64,000 nt of DNA from Rhipidocladum racemiflorum (GCA_036346355.1 CM070579.1:9362001-9426000); one strand, 5' to 3'. Counted from the first letter of the stretch, positions 33,705 to 44,880 are shown. A program made the numbers and translations. Notes: a model not told the origin generated them from the sequence alone.

Positions 33705-35829
33705 ATGACAAGCTCCCAAGATCGCCAGGGCCTCGGTGCCCTCGGAATCGAGGAAGAAGACAAGCAGTTCTTCGACAATGGGGCCGCCGACGTCGCTGGC
33801 CTTGAGAATCATGACGGTTCCCGGAGCTTCTCCATGGAAACCGCCGCACCGGAGCAGTTCTTTCGCTCCCAGCTCGACGCCCTCTCGGACGACGAGTATG
33901 ACGGGCTCTACGATGGTCTGGACATCCCCGACCTTTTCGAGCTCGACCAAGGGACCGCGTCACGGGGAGACACCGTGATGTCACCCTCGCGATCCGTCCA
34001 ATCCCGTAACGTCTTCATTGCGGAGGAGGATGGAAATGTCGGGAGCAAATCCCCGGCCGAAACGCGTCTTCACCGCTATGAAGCGGCCAAGGAGCACCTG
34101 CAGACATCTCTAATCGGACATCGCCGGCTTACGCAAGAAGTCCGTGGTGGCCCTACCGACAAGACCAGGGCCGGCTCGTGAGAATTTCCACGCCAGACGG
34201 ACACCGGAGTTCGCGGCGATTTAATTTAACGAAGCTCGTTACCCCGCGTTCTCGAGCGGGGAACGCCTTCAAGCCTTGGCCGCGGTGGTGCGCAACCTCG
34301 AGAATTTCTGAGCAAGTCGACCTAGAAGCCATGGGTGCGGTGCGTGGCCGACGACCTCGAGGAAATCGCCACAGACATAAAAGCGTGAAGCCTCCCGAGA
34401 AAGGGATGCCCAGAGTAATTCTCGAACGCCGCCGCCAGCGTCAAAGCGCCTCCACCCCGACGACTCCGCGACCATACCGGAGTGACCGGCGCGACGGCCG
34501 GGCTCGGGAGGCACCCGAGCAATTCCGGGGCTCTCGGGATCAACGGAATCTGAGCCACGGCGTAACCGGGCCGAACATTCCTCTTCTGCCACTCTCCGTC
34601 CTACAGGCATAGGGAGATATTCTCTCGCCTGGGCCCACGAACCTCGGGCTCGGCCGGTGGGGATCGCCCCGACCGCCGCGCTCGCAATGACCGTCCCGAC
34701 AGTCCCGTTTTCGGGTGCAGGGCTTTCGCGACGTCGCTACGACGTGTGACCTGGCCAATAAGGTTCAAGCCGGGTCACATCGAGAGATTCGATGGGACGC
34801 AGAACCCCGACGAGTTTCTCTCGATCTACACCACGGCCATTCTAGCCGCTGGAGGTGATGAAAGGGTCATGGCTAACTTTCTGCCTACAGTGCTGGACGG
34901 GCCGGCTCGGACGTGGCTATTCAACCAAAAGGAAAACTCGATCCGGTCCTGGGCACACCGAGCAAAGACTTCTCCGCCAACTTCCAGAGTCGCTACGCCC
35001 GCCGGGAAGGAGCGCGCCTTGAGCGCTCGACATGACGGAGGGCGACCTTGCGCCGCTTCGGCCTGGCTTCATGCAAGTACGCAATTCCATCCCAAGCATC
35101 TCGGATGAGGCGGTTGTCCGGCTTTCAAGTTTGGGGTCCGAGACGACGCTTTACTCAGGACCTCGAAATTCACCCGACATCACGGCCAACGAGCCGCTCC
35201 GCATGGTCGACCGTTATGCCAACGCGACGAGGCCGCCCAATGGAAGAAGCCGCTGGGCCGAGGAAAGCTGCCCCTCGGCCGGACTCGAAGGGGCGTCAAG
35301 CCGAAAGAGCGTGAGCTCGATCGAGAAAAAAATCAAAAAGAAGAAAAAACCCTCCGTCTCCGACATGGTGGCGGCCATCGAACGACGACAACGGCTGACC
35401 TCGCACTCGTATAAAGGAGGAGCCGTGAAAGGAAAAGGCCGACCGGTTCAGCGGAACAACGAGCAAAACCGGGACGACCAAGACCGCGGCGACCAGCGCG
35501 AACGGGCTAGCGCCTATTTTTGCCCGCTCCACCAGGCGCATGGACACGACCTGCGGAATTGCAGAACATGGGCCTCTCGCCTGGAGCAATTCTACAATGG
35601 CAAGGGTCCCATGCCCACGCTCCCAGAGCAAGAAGGAGACGTCAAGGGCAAGAAGCCCGCCGAGGAGGAAGATACGGACATGGAGTACCAGGAGCCGAGA
35701 AACCACATCGCCGTGATATTCGGGGGCTCCACCGCCTATGGGTCTCGTCGGGAGCTGAAGGAGGCCGCACGCGAGGTACTTCGTGTCACTCAAGGGAAGC
35801 CTCCCGTTCAGCAGCTTAAGTGGTCCGAG
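33705..35829 (+). pseudogene. Tat-2 gag, frameshifted and truncated
   Basis: ATG at 33705 opens an acidic N-terminal segment (to TGA 34179). After frame changes the capsid-like core follows from 34746: IRFKPGHIERFDGTQNPDEF, FLPTVLDGPARTWLF. From about 35032 to 35829 the C-terminal part reads FCPLHQAHGHDLRNC, a Cys/His knuckle-like motif, then LEQFYNGKG, VIFGGSTAYGSRRELK and PPVQQLKWSE, which borders the protease in these elements. Frame changes between the segments prevent a full Gag. The protease itself is absent. Confidence 0.8.
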
Positions 35830-37880
35830 CTTTGGTGGGGGAGAGTTTGAGTCCTTTTATGAGTTGGAGACCAGTTTGGGCTGGTAATTAGAGCCCCCTG
35901 CCCTTGCCCTGCGCCCCCACCCCCTTTGGTACGCCCCCTCCCTCCCCCTCCATGCCCTAGCCGCCACCCCCCACCTCCCCCTCTCCCTTGCATGCGCCCC
36001 CACCACCCCCTTGCTCCCCATTGCGCCACCACCCCTCTCCTCACCTATCCACCTCCCTTACTGCCCCTAGGGGGGTTCTCCACCTCACCAACCCGAAGAT
36101 CCATCCATTGGAGCGCTCCGCGGCGAGGAGATCCGGTGGATTTGGAGCGAGGAATGAGATCGCGCGAACCGGGAGGAGATCCATTGGTTTTTCATGTGTC
36201 GGGCGAAGGTATGGCCATGGGAATCCTTGGGGTTGATATAGGTACTGTTCTAAGGGTCATTATCATGTTTTAAGATCAATTGGTGGTGCTGGAATTGAGT
36301 AGATTAGATTAGATCTAGAAGTTGCCACGTTCTCTGTTTTGGACAGCATGAGCGGTCAACCTAGGGTTTGGTGTTTCGCCAATTTAGAGTCCGAATTTGG
36401 TCGTACGACTGTTGAAGAAGTTGTAGGTAATTTCAATACCTTTCAGTGGGTATAAAGAACTTTAAATTCCACCCAGCCATTTGAAAGTTATGGCTGTTTT
36501 ACCGAGCGTGTTAAAATCTGTGACGTGATTGGAACAGATCACGGTATTCTGTAGATTAAACCACTTTAGAGTCCAAATCAGTCTTTCCATATACTTAGAA
36601 AAAGTTAGGAAAATTCCTAAGCTACGCGAGGATGTACTCGTTTAATTGATTCGGAGTCTTAGAACCCGAGTGATGCCTTTTGGAAGGCTGCTGTCCCGAC
36701 GGGACAAAACCTCTGTTTTTGGGTTTTACGAGTAGTTGGCAATGTCGGGGTAGATGAGGGTTTGCGTACTGTTTTGTGGACATGATTGTGAGTGTGTGGT
36801 ACTTATGTGCAGGTGGTATGACCCCGGGAGTGCCTTCTACTTCTCGCCAATCCGTTGCCCGTGGTTGAGGCAAGTGTATTGTAATGGATAGCGGTTTGTA
36901 GGTTGCTTGTTGAGACTAGATGAAATTGATTATATGATATGATCACTTGCCATGCTTTAATGATTGCCAATGATATGATGAGTATGCTTTTTATGTTATG
37001 ATGCCATGTGTTAATGTACAAGTTAATTATGATGTTGGCATATTTGCATACATGGCATGTTACATGGCCCGGGCGGTGAGAAAGTCGTAACTAGTCCGGG
37101 GAAGGTCGGTGAGAAAGTTATGACTATTCCGAAGAGCCAATGAGTAAGTCCTACATCGTGATTCCATTCACCGCGGTGAACGGAAGCGAGGAGTAGGCAC
37201 CCTCCATCTTCGGGATGGAAGGGGGGAGAGGGTGCACACCGACGGGTGTGTACTCAACCATACCGGTATGAGTTTCCAAGGAAATATGAGCATCGCATCG
37301 CATTGCATACATAATGATGATGATAATGATTTGTGGTCATGAATGAGATGATATACATGATGTGAGTTGTTGTAGCCATGTAATTGTTTATGTTTGTACC
37401 ATTGCAATATACTTGCTGAGTGATGAAGTCACGCTTGTGTTTATGTTGTTTATTTTAGGTACCATGACACCGGCATGTGGGAAGGGGAAATAGCTACACA
37501 TCTTCACGTAGTCCAGCCACATTTACTATTGTTTAGTCAAGTTCATAATAAGTGCCATGAACTAGGTGTTTGGACTAACTTTTGTGTGCTTGTGATCCTT
37601 ATTTGCTTAGCCATAGTTTATGGAGTGGTTGGCTTTAGTATTATTGTCTTATGTTGATGCTATATTCGTTTATATTGCTGTTTTAGATGCCTTATGTTTT
37701 GCTATGAACTGCCTTGTTATTGCTATCGCTTCAATTCATGTTAAAACAAAGGAGATGCTGCCGAAATTTTGGTTTTTAGCATGTGCGCCTTTGCTGTAAT
37801 TTATGTTTAATTGTGGTATTTAGATGTTGTTTAGTCTATGTTTGGTAGCATTCGGGCACACTAGATGCCGGGGTGTTACA
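35830..37880 (+). repeat. LARD-family LTR, plus orientation, left end unclear
   Basis: It ends GATGCCGGGGTGTTACA at 37880 and is the reverse complement, in order, of 37992-40156. Landmarks are CATACCGGTATG, CACACCGACGGGTGTG, GGTATGACCCCGGGAG and TTTCAATACCTTTCAGTGG. The expected TGTGACA start is not found, so the left roughly 100-200 bp is lost or diverged at the junction with Tat-2. No primer site follows it, so it is a solo or 3' LTR. Confidence 0.7.
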
Positions 37881-37991
37881 TGGAGGTAAGCTAGCTTAGG
37901 ACTACAATTTAGAGCCATATGTGTATGCCTGATAGTGAGTAATCCCACTTGTGTCAGGATCCCATGGTACGACCACAGTTGGCTGTGTTGG
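37881..37991 (-). pseudogene. Tat-1 gag remnant between two LTRs
   Basis: Read on the minus strand and joined to 40157 across the solo LTR, the frame continues VTMAPT into QPTVVVPWDPDTSGITHYQA and YTYGSKL before stops. This 111-bp island is therefore the gag of Tat-1, isolated by two insertions. Confidence 0.62.
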
Positions 37992-40156
37992 TGTAACACC
38001 CCGGCATCTAGTATGCCCTAGATGTCACCAAACATAGTAGGAATAGCAACTAAATACCACAATTAAGAACAAATTATAGCAAGGGCGTAAATGCTCTAAT
38101 CCGAAATTTCGGCAGCATCTCCTTTGCAATACCGTAGTTTGAAACAACAGTAATAATACCACGAGCAATAACATGAAGCATAGCAACAGTTTATGAATAA
38201 TTAATGAATTTCAAACGTTTCATGACTGAAACGAGGCAAATGATTGAACCAAACACACATTAAGGCATAATCCAAGTTCTAGTGCAATAAAATTTATCAT
38301 CACAACTACGGATGATAGAGTGTGATTGTCTAGTGTATGAAGCTACGTGAAGATATGCCGCTAATCCCCTCTCCCACATGCCGGTTTCATGGTACCTAAA
38401 AACATCATAAAACACATGCATTAGTTCATCACTCAGCAAAGTGTATTGCAATGGAACAGAGTAACAACATTATTCAATAGCATATTTAATACATATCATA
38501 ACACACCATCATCACAAGCATCTCATCATCATCCTTATTCATGCAATGCAATGCGATGCATATGTCTCTTTGAAGCACATACCGGTATTGCCGAGTGCAC
38601 ACCCGTCGGTGTGCACCCTCTTTCCCCTTCCATCCCGTAGATGGAGGGTGCCTACTCTTACTGACTAGCTCCCATACACAACCGTGGATGGGACTACGAG
38701 GTAGGTCTTTCGTGTTCACTACATGTGAACACAGAAGCCCGCATCAGAATGGGTCGCCTCTTCCATTATGAATGCACATATGCCACATCATGATATAACT
38801 TGCATAAAGGAAACTCAATATAACAACGGCATATCTTTAAACTAAGCATGAACATCATAACACATGCAAGGGGCAACATAGCAACATAGAGCATCATTTA
38901 GTATCATAGCAAAACTACACAACGAGTTGGTCACCCAAAACCCCAAATCCATCCCAATACACTTGCCTTCAACCGTGAGCGACGAAGTGGCGAGAGGTTG
39001 AGGGCACTCCCGGGGTCACACCACCTGCACATAGGTACATCACACTCAAAACTTGCCCACAAAACAGAACAAGAACGATTTTCTACTCCGACCTCGCAAC
39101 CCACACCAAAAACCCGAAAACAGAGAATCTGTCCCATCGGGACAGCGGGCTTCCAACTAGCATAACTTGAGTTCTAAAACTACAAATCAAGTAAACGAGT
39201 ATATTTTCTCGAATATTAGGAAATTTCCTACCTTTTTCTAAGTATTTGCGAAGACTGATTCGGCCTCTAAAATTATCTAATCTACAATTGAACACAATCT
39301 GTCCCAATCTCGTCACAGATTTGACAGCGTTCGGTAAAATAGCCATAACTTTTAAACGGCTGAACAAAATTTCGCGTTCTTGGTACCCATTGAAAGGTAA
39401 TGGGATTACCTACAACTTCCGTAATACACGGCCGATCAGAAAATGCCTCTAAAATTCCCAAAACTCAAGCCCTACGTCGGGGTGCAAATCTGCCCGAGGA
39501 CAGAACGTGAGACATCATTGAAATTTTCCTAATCTCATCTAGGAACAGCACCTAAACATGAACTTTAAGCATGGAATCTCCCTTCTAACCAGCATCATAA
39601 CCCTACAAAAGGATCTACCAACAATTACCTCCCTCGCAGAACCACTCGAACGGTGAAAACCTTCTCCTCCCGGCCTCGATCTCCTTCCACACGCCAAATC
39701 CGTCGGATCCTCTCGGTTGCGAAGCTTCTCAATGGAGAGATCGAACAGAGGGGGAGGGTGTGGCAGCAAGGAGGGGTTGAATCCATGCTAGGGCCGGCTA
39801 TGGGAGGGAAAGGGGAGGCACAAGGTGGGGAGGGGCAAGGGTGGAGGCGCAAGGGGGCAAGGGGCGGCTAGGGTTAGGGGGAAGGGTTGGGGGCACACAA
39901 GGGGTGGGGCTGGCGCATGGGGGTGGGTTTTGGCAGAAATCTTTCCCCCATAGGCCCAAAAACTCCCCCCACCAACGGCCCACTTCATCCCCCTAAGGCC
40001 CAAACTAGTTCCCGCTAGGCCCAAACTCCCCCGGAGAGGCCGAAACACCCGGAAAAGCCCAAAAAACACGGTATTAAGTCGTATCGTAATGCCGTATTCT
40101 ATAAAGTCATATTCTTAGATGTCACTTTCCATAATGTCACATCCCGTGATGTCACA
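37992..40156 (-). repeat. solo LTR of the LARD family in Tat-1 gag
   Basis: 2165 bp starting TGTAACACCCCGG and ending GATGTCACA in plus coordinates. It is flanked by the 5-bp duplication GTTGG (37987-37991 and 40157-40161), so it is a complete solo LTR produced by LTR-LTR recombination. Orientation is assigned from the element at 5-6510, where the same LTR is read from the minus strand. A G-rich stretch lies at 39740-39910. Confidence 0.88.
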
Positions 40157-40671
40157 GTTGGTGCCATAGTAACCAACGGTTTTGGGTCGACCATCGGCTT
40201 TATGGTTTGAGCATTTTGGGCAATGGAGTAGACCGAGTAATTTGGCAAAAACTGCATAAGATCAAGTAAAGTCCCAGCTGACACCAGCTCCTGTGTGACT
40301 TCCTTGACGCTGTTAACTATCATCAGCTTGAGCGTAGTTATCAAAGCCGATGACTGGTTAACAAGAGCATGATGTATAGATTAATTTATCACATCCTCTA
40401 ATTCTGCTTGTGGGGGTATGTATCGGCTTACCTGTCTATCTTCACCAGTACTTGAAGTCCCCTTATCGCCTAGGTTGACCGTCGGCAATGCAGTTTTCTG
40501 TGTGATCCCGCATCGGGTTTTCTGATAACAATTGAGCATCATCTGCTCGAACGCAGTTTTTTGATCTACAACTTTTTTTCGCTGCTCAGGTGTTAAATCG
40601 TCTAGTGTTGGGACAATTATTACTTCGGGATTGACATCAGACAGAGAGATCAACTTTCCTGTGGAAGACAT
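40157..40671 (-). pseudogene. Tat-1 gag, N-terminal part
   Basis: The most likely start is the Met at 40671, just after the primer site. The frame runs MSSTGKLISLSDVNPEVI, TLDDLTPEQRKKVVDQKTAF and on, with one in-frame TAA (40381-40383). It continues in the same frame through ALVNQSSALITTLKL to VTMAPT at the solo-LTR insertion. The rest of Gag is missing except for 37881-37991. Confidence 0.72.
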
Positions 40672-40692
40672 AGTCGCTGGTACACCAATCGG

Positions 40693-40712
40693 TCCCACCA
40701 GGCATGCCAAAA
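40693..40712 (-). other. primer-binding site region of Tat-1
   Basis: The minus strand just inside the 5' LTR reads TTTTGGCATGCCTGGTGGGA, resembling the TTGGC-type primer sites of Tat-lineage elements. The tRNA is not assigned. Confidence 0.5.
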
Positions 40713-40715
40713 GTG

Positions 40716-41425
40716 TGTTGACACAAAAAACGTGAAGAGAGGTTAACCGGTATTCAACACATGCAAACACCATGTTTATTTGTAGGTGCGGGCGTGCCAG
40801 CCGATTTGATCTTGCAATCGGGAAGAGGAAGATTTAATTCAATTGGCCCTTAAGCCAATATATATCTAATTAGCTGTTCGAGCCAATTAGATCAAAGTAA
40901 CCGATAAAATCTAATCAACCTGATTTAGCTAGCTGATTTAGCTGATTAGATATAGATAAAGGTAGATCTTTCCTGAAAAAAGCGATGCACAACAAGATCG
41001 AAGAAAAAGCATACTTGATAGTGTAAGTCGGTGAAACTAATAATCGACGATGCGCAACTTTATTGATTTAGGTGAATTACAAAGAAAAGATTACAAATCT
41101 AAAGTACTAGTAGTCGACGGAAAAGTAAAAGTAATACAAGTTGTTTGATTGTGTCCCTTCCTACGGAAGCTCATCGTTCCTTTTTATAGTTTTCGATTGT
41201 CCTCCTTGGACTCTTGCACAACACAATCCGTGTCGACCTTCAATATTTCCAAAACAATTTTTTCAATTGGGTTCGTCTCAATCTTTTATCGTAACCAATA
41301 TCGGTCATAATCTTCTAAAATAATCTCTTTAATTCATCCCTAATCTCATTTCCATTTTGCTTCCAAGCTTAACAGTACCACAATCTAGTACCAAATGGAC
41401 TGTGCACCAAATTCGAGTGTCAACA
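40716..41425 (-). repeat. 5' LTR of Tat-1
   Basis: 710 bp with perfect 9-base inverted ends TGTTGACAC/GTGTCAACA. A TATA box (TATAAAAA, minus) lies at 41180-41187. The outer edge is followed by GAATT. Confidence 0.88.
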
Positions 41426-41523
41426 GAATTTTAAATAGTAAAGTTCTTATCGCGGAGTGACCGTTCGTTCCTTTACCAACTTCGTCAGAAACATCATATT
41501 AGCTGTGTTGCAAATTGAATCAA
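41426..41523. other. PPR 3' flank
   Basis: The only host DNA between the PPR stop codon and Tat-1. It is AT-rich and probably part of the PPR 3' UTR. Confidence 0.5.
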
Positions 41524-42990
41524 TCAGTGTATCGGACCAGCATACACCATAACAGGCTGCTGTTCGATCTGTGCAGCAGCTAGATCATAACAAGTACTAT
41601 GACCAGGCTGTTTGTGGCGCGGGCCCTCTGTGTTTGTCACGGCCGCGTTCAACTTGCTCCTGTGTTTCTCCACATGGGACCATCTCTGCAACGACGCGTA
41701 CATGTTGGACAAGCCGTAAGAAGCGCCGTCGTTAACGTCCAGCTCCGAGATGCGCTTCGCCGCCCATTCGCTCACCCTGACGCCGTCCTCCTCCTGCCCC
41801 GAGTGGCGGGCATGGAGCAGGAGGCTCCCCAGGACCTTGGCGTTGGGCAGGGCGGGCATCGTCCGCACGAGGCGCACGGCCTCGTCGAGGAGGCCCGCGC
41901 GGCACAGGAGGTCGACCATGCAGCCATAGTGCTCCGTCTTGGGCTCCACGCCGTAGACCGACAGCATCTCGGCGAAGAGCTTCCGGCCCTCGGACACCAG
42001 CCCGGAGTGGCTGCACGCCGACAGGAGCGCCACGAAGGTCACCCCGTCCGGCTTCACCTTGCTTCTTTCGTTCCTTCCGACCATGTCGTGGAACGCCCTG
42101 AAGGCGTCCTCGCCGCGGCCGTTCATCCCTAGCCCCGCGATCACAGTGTTCCAGCAGAAGAGGTTGGGAGCGACGGGCATGGTGCTGAAGACGTCGAGCG
42201 CGCGGTCCACGCTCCCGCACTTGAAGTACATGTCGACGAGGGCGTTGCTCAGCACAACGTCGATCCATGTCCTCAGCCGCCGGATGTAGAGATGGATCTG
42301 CCGGCCCAAGGCGAAGTCCCCCACCTGCGTGCACGCGGTCACCACGGTGGCCATGGTGACCGTGGTGGGTCTCAGCCTCAGCTGCTTCTGCTGCTGCATC
42401 AGCAGGCGGAACATTGCGATGGCGGCGGCGGGCTCCCCTCGGTGCAAATACCCGGCCATCATCGTGTTCCACGTGATGACGTCCCGCAGCGAGGAGCCCA
42501 TACGATCGAACAGATCCCGGGCGGCATCCATCCACCCGGCCTTGCAGTACCCGTCGATCATCGCGTTCCACGATACGACGCTGCTCCTCGACGCGCGGAG
42601 GCTCGCCTCGAAGACCTCCCTGGCGGAGGCGAGGTCGCCGGCCTTGCAGTAGCACGTGAGCATGGTGTTCCACGAGGCGGGGGTCCTGTCCGGCATTCGG
42701 TCGAACAGCCTCCTGGCGTTGACCAACCTCCCGGCGGCGACGAGCGCGGCCAGCATGGCGTTGAATGCGACCGCATCCCTGCGCGGCATTTCGTCGAACA
42801 GCCTCTGGGCGGGAACCAGGAGGCCGCGCTTGGCGTAGCAGGTGAGCAAGGCGGTGGCCAGCACCACGTCGGAGGCGAGGCCCAGCTTGCAGACGAGGCA
42901 GTGGAGGGCTTGCGCTTCGGGACAGCCGGGGGACGTCGTGACCGCGCGGACAAGGGCGGCGCGGGCGTGCGAAAGAATCCGCAGCTCCAT
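41524..42990 (-). CDS. PLS-class pentatricopeptide repeat protein, E subgroup
   Basis: An intronless 488-residue ORF, GC-rich as is normal for grass PPR genes. About ten PPR motifs run from residue 40 to 383, alternating in length. Examples are ALLTCYAKRGLLVPAQRLFD, FNAMLAALVAAGRLVNARRL, SWNTMLTCYCKAGDLASARE, SWNAMIDGYCKAGWMDAARD, VVTACTQVGDFALGRQIH, LVDMYFKCGSVDRALDVF and LLSACSHSGLVSEGRKLF. An E-type tail follows (about 384-450: LGSLLLHARHSG, YGLSNMYASLQRWSHVEKHR). There is no DYW domain. PLS-E proteins bind organellar RNA in sequence-specific fashion, usually for C-to-U editing with a DYW partner; this target is unknown and no clear transit peptide is visible. The start at 42990 gives a short N-terminus before the first motif. 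The ORF has no lesion and is the only intact host gene in the window. Confidence 0.93.
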   Translation of the reverse strand: MELRILSHARAALVRAVTTSPGCPEAQALHCLVCKLGLASDVVLATALLTCYAKRGLLVPAQRLFDEMPRRDAVAFNAMLAALVAAGRLVNARRLFDRMPDRTPASWNTMLTCYCKAGDLASAREVFEASLRASRSSVVSWNAMIDGYCKAGWMDAARDLFDRMGSSLRDVITWNTMMAGYLHRGEPAAAIAMFRLLMQQQKQLRLRPTTVTMATVVTACTQVGDFALGRQIHLYIRRLRTWIDVVLSNALVDMYFKCGSVDRALDVFSTMPVAPNLFCWNTVIAGLGMNGRGEDAFRAFHDMVGRNERSKVKPDGVTFVALLSACSHSGLVSEGRKLFAEMLSVYGVEPKTEHYGCMVDLLCRAGLLDEAVRLVRTMPALPNAKVLGSLLLHARHSGQEEDGVRVSEWAAKRISELDVNDGASYGLSNMYASLQRWSHVEKHRSKLNAAVTNTEGPRHKQPGHSTCYDLAAAQIEQQPVMVYAGPIH

Positions 42991-43154
42991 GACCGCATCA
43001 GCTGATGTATTCTTGTTGCTTAATTTACTCTGAGCAGGAGCTGCACGACACGTGGAGCGCTCCTATGCAGCGTAAGTGTGTACACATCAGAGGCTGAGGC
43101 TTTGTTAAGTGGCAAAGTGTAATTAAAGTTTTCGTGTAACTATTGTGTAACTCT
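42991..43154. other. PPR upstream region
   Basis: Only about 160 bp separates the start codon from the foldback MITE. No clear TATA box is visible, which is common for PPR genes. Confidence 0.4.
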
Positions 43155-43437
43155 ACTAAATTTTTTTTAAAAAAAATTCTAAAAAAAAATCATGGATGTA
43201 CATCTCAACTTACCCCATCTACGTATAAAATTTCATGATCAAATACGTAATATGCTAGAAGTTACAAAAAAGACGAATTTTCGTTTGGAACCTTGCTACA
43301 GTAGACAGTACAAAATTTGTTTTTTTGTAACTTCTAGCATATTACGTATTTGATTATGAAATTTTATACGTAGATGGGGTAAGTTGAGATGTAAATCTAT
43401 GATTTTTTTCAGAATTTTTTGAAACTTTTTTTACTAG
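43155..43437. mobile_element. foldback MITE with ~115-bp inverted arms
   Basis: Left arm 43155-43271 and right arm 43321-43437 are nearly perfect reverse complements: GTAACTTCTAGCATATTACG pairs with CGTAATATGCTAGAAGTTAC, and ATCTCAACTTACCCCATCTA with TAGATGGGGTAAGTTGAGAT. The loop is about 49 bp. RNA from either strand would fold into a long hairpin. No coding capacity. Confidence 0.88.
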
Positions 43438-43492
43438 GGTTGCATGGTGGTTGCATGAAAATTTTAATTGCACTGAATATATATGCATGGTG

Positions 43493-43645
43493 GTTGCCGG
43501 ACGCCCAATTTTTTCAATTTTTCAGGCGTCGTCGCAACATTTTTTTAAACGTGTGAAACATTTTTTTGAACGTAGTGAAACATTTTTTTGTAACGTATTC
43601 ATGCGTAGAAAAAAATATTTCGAAGAAAAACAGACGTCCGATCAC
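43493..43645. mobile_element. small MITE-like sequence with internal tandem repeat
   Basis: Possible imperfect ends GTTGCCGGACGCC (left) and GTGATCGGACGTC (right, reverse complement). Inside are about three copies of a roughly 22-base unit GAAACATTTTTTTGAACGTAG. The family is not identified. Confidence 0.42.
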
Positions 43646-44412
43646 TAGCATTACCGTAAAATTTACGAAACACAATATTGTAGTTTATATTCATAAATTT
43701 TCGGTTTAAATATGTAGGTAGGCCCATACTTAGGCCTTGCGTGAACTAATCAGCTACACGAGACGTGGAGATCCCAAAATTTAAGGACGCCCATTTTCCA
43801 TATACCCTGGTTTTCAATCATCATTTTCCAATCAAAGCTGTCACCATGACGGTCATTAAGAGTGCGTTTGGATCTTTAGACCATCTTGCCTAGCCTAGCA
43901 AAAATATTAAACTAGCTCATCTAGGCAAGCAACGACCTGCTGGTTTTATTAGGTAACGAGGAGCGCAGGCAGTTAGCACTTAGGCTGAACCCAAAGATGG
44001 TCTGGAAAATTAGGCCTCTACGAGTCCTCAACAGTGCAGCTTTTATTCGATTTAGGTCTTTATATTGGATCGATTCCCAACCATGGCCTGAACTCTCCTT
44101 CGCACATAGCACACGCGAGAACAGCCTCTATATATAGGGATGAAGCCCTCCGGCCTCTTTGATAGAGGCACACATAGCACGCCCCCTTGGGATGCTACAG
44201 ACCTGAATAGGCCCCTAAATATCCAAAAAATATTGTTTTAGAGGCCATCCTTGGAGAGAGCCTTAGCAGCGTATAAAAAAAAAAAGCTTACCATCCACAG
44301 AGTGCCGAATCGACTCTACTGGCTCGACCAGGATTTCTGGGCTATATATTCGGGCAAAGTTAGTTATTCCTAGATCTACCAAACTGAGATCCTTGCCAAG
44401 CGAGGCTTTACC
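43646..44412. other. intergenic sequence, nothing recognised
   Basis: Mixed-composition DNA without a supported gene. Short ORFs (for example 43921-44112 minus) show no known motif. It ends with TTACC (44408-44412), the expected target copy of Copia-2. Confidence 0.4.
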
Positions 44413-44632
44413 TGTTAGACAACCTCGCTATCGAATAGTCCGGGGTTGTCTGATAGATCTAAAGTGGAGAACAGACAGGGAGAAAGAGAGACACAATATG
44501 AGGAGGAACGGGTCTGCTTTATTATTATGTATGCTTATCTACAATGGGGTGACCCCCTGCCTCCTATATATAGCGGTTCCGCTTAGAGATAAGGAAGAGT
44601 CTATATAGGATACGATACCCGGTTTCCTAACA
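44413..44632 (-). repeat. 3' LTR of Copia-2
   Basis: 220 bp, TGTTAGACAACC to GGTTTCCTAACA, with scattered substitutions against Copia-1. The purine tract CCAAGGGGGAG (minus) follows at 44633-44643. Confidence 0.9.
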
Positions 44633-44880
44633 CTCCCCCTTGGACTCTTCACTGCGAGATGCATATGCCTCATTAAAACTCCATAAAAACCCAGTGGAAA
44701 AAAAATTGGAGAAAGAGTACATAGCACACGCTTGCTGTGTTGCACGGATTGCCTCATCAAAAACCTTATGTAAGAAAACTTCAATGAAAAACTTACTTAA
44801 GGAAAAGAGTACAATCCACCCAAACTTCAATGTTAATCTTCAAGATTCACGTTGGGTACTCAAAACTTCATGTTCGAGAT

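Larger units (their letters stand above)
33050..35829 (+). mobile_element. second Tat-lineage gypsy element 'Tat-2', 3' truncated
   Basis: A plus-strand 5' LTR (33050-33652), primer site and gag are present. Sequence similarity ends just after the gag/protease boundary motif QQLKWSE near 35829, where an unrelated LTR begins. Pol and the 3' LTR are missing. It interrupts the SIRE-like element on the left. Confidence 0.82.
23860..41425 (-). mobile_element. Ty3/gypsy Tat-lineage element 'Tat-1' with nested insertions
   Basis: Related LTRs lie at 23860-24588 and 40716-41425 (TGTTGACAC...GTGTCAACA type on the right, slightly decayed on the left). Identical 5-bp duplications GAATT flank the pair (23855-23859 and 41426-41430), proving they belong to one insertion. 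In minus order: 5' LTR, primer site, gag start, gag remnants, a gap filled by nested elements, RT, RNase H, integrase, an antisense ORF on the plus strand, purine tract, 3' LTR. Integrase following RT makes it gypsy; the antisense ORF after pol is typical of Tat-lineage elements. Nested inside are LTRs and elements at 31108-33049, 33050-35829, 35830-37880 and 37992-40156. The protease region and much of gag are gone. Confidence 0.88.

Noticed and set aside
41732..43005. Large ORFs overlapping the PPR gene (313 codons minus, 237 codons plus)
   Set aside because: They are shadows of the GC-rich PPR coding sequence; only the 488-codon frame contains PPR motifs.
43860..44112. Possible gene or MITE starting GAGTGCGTTTGGATC
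   Set aside because: The opening resembles some MITE ends, but I could not find a matching inverted end or target duplication.
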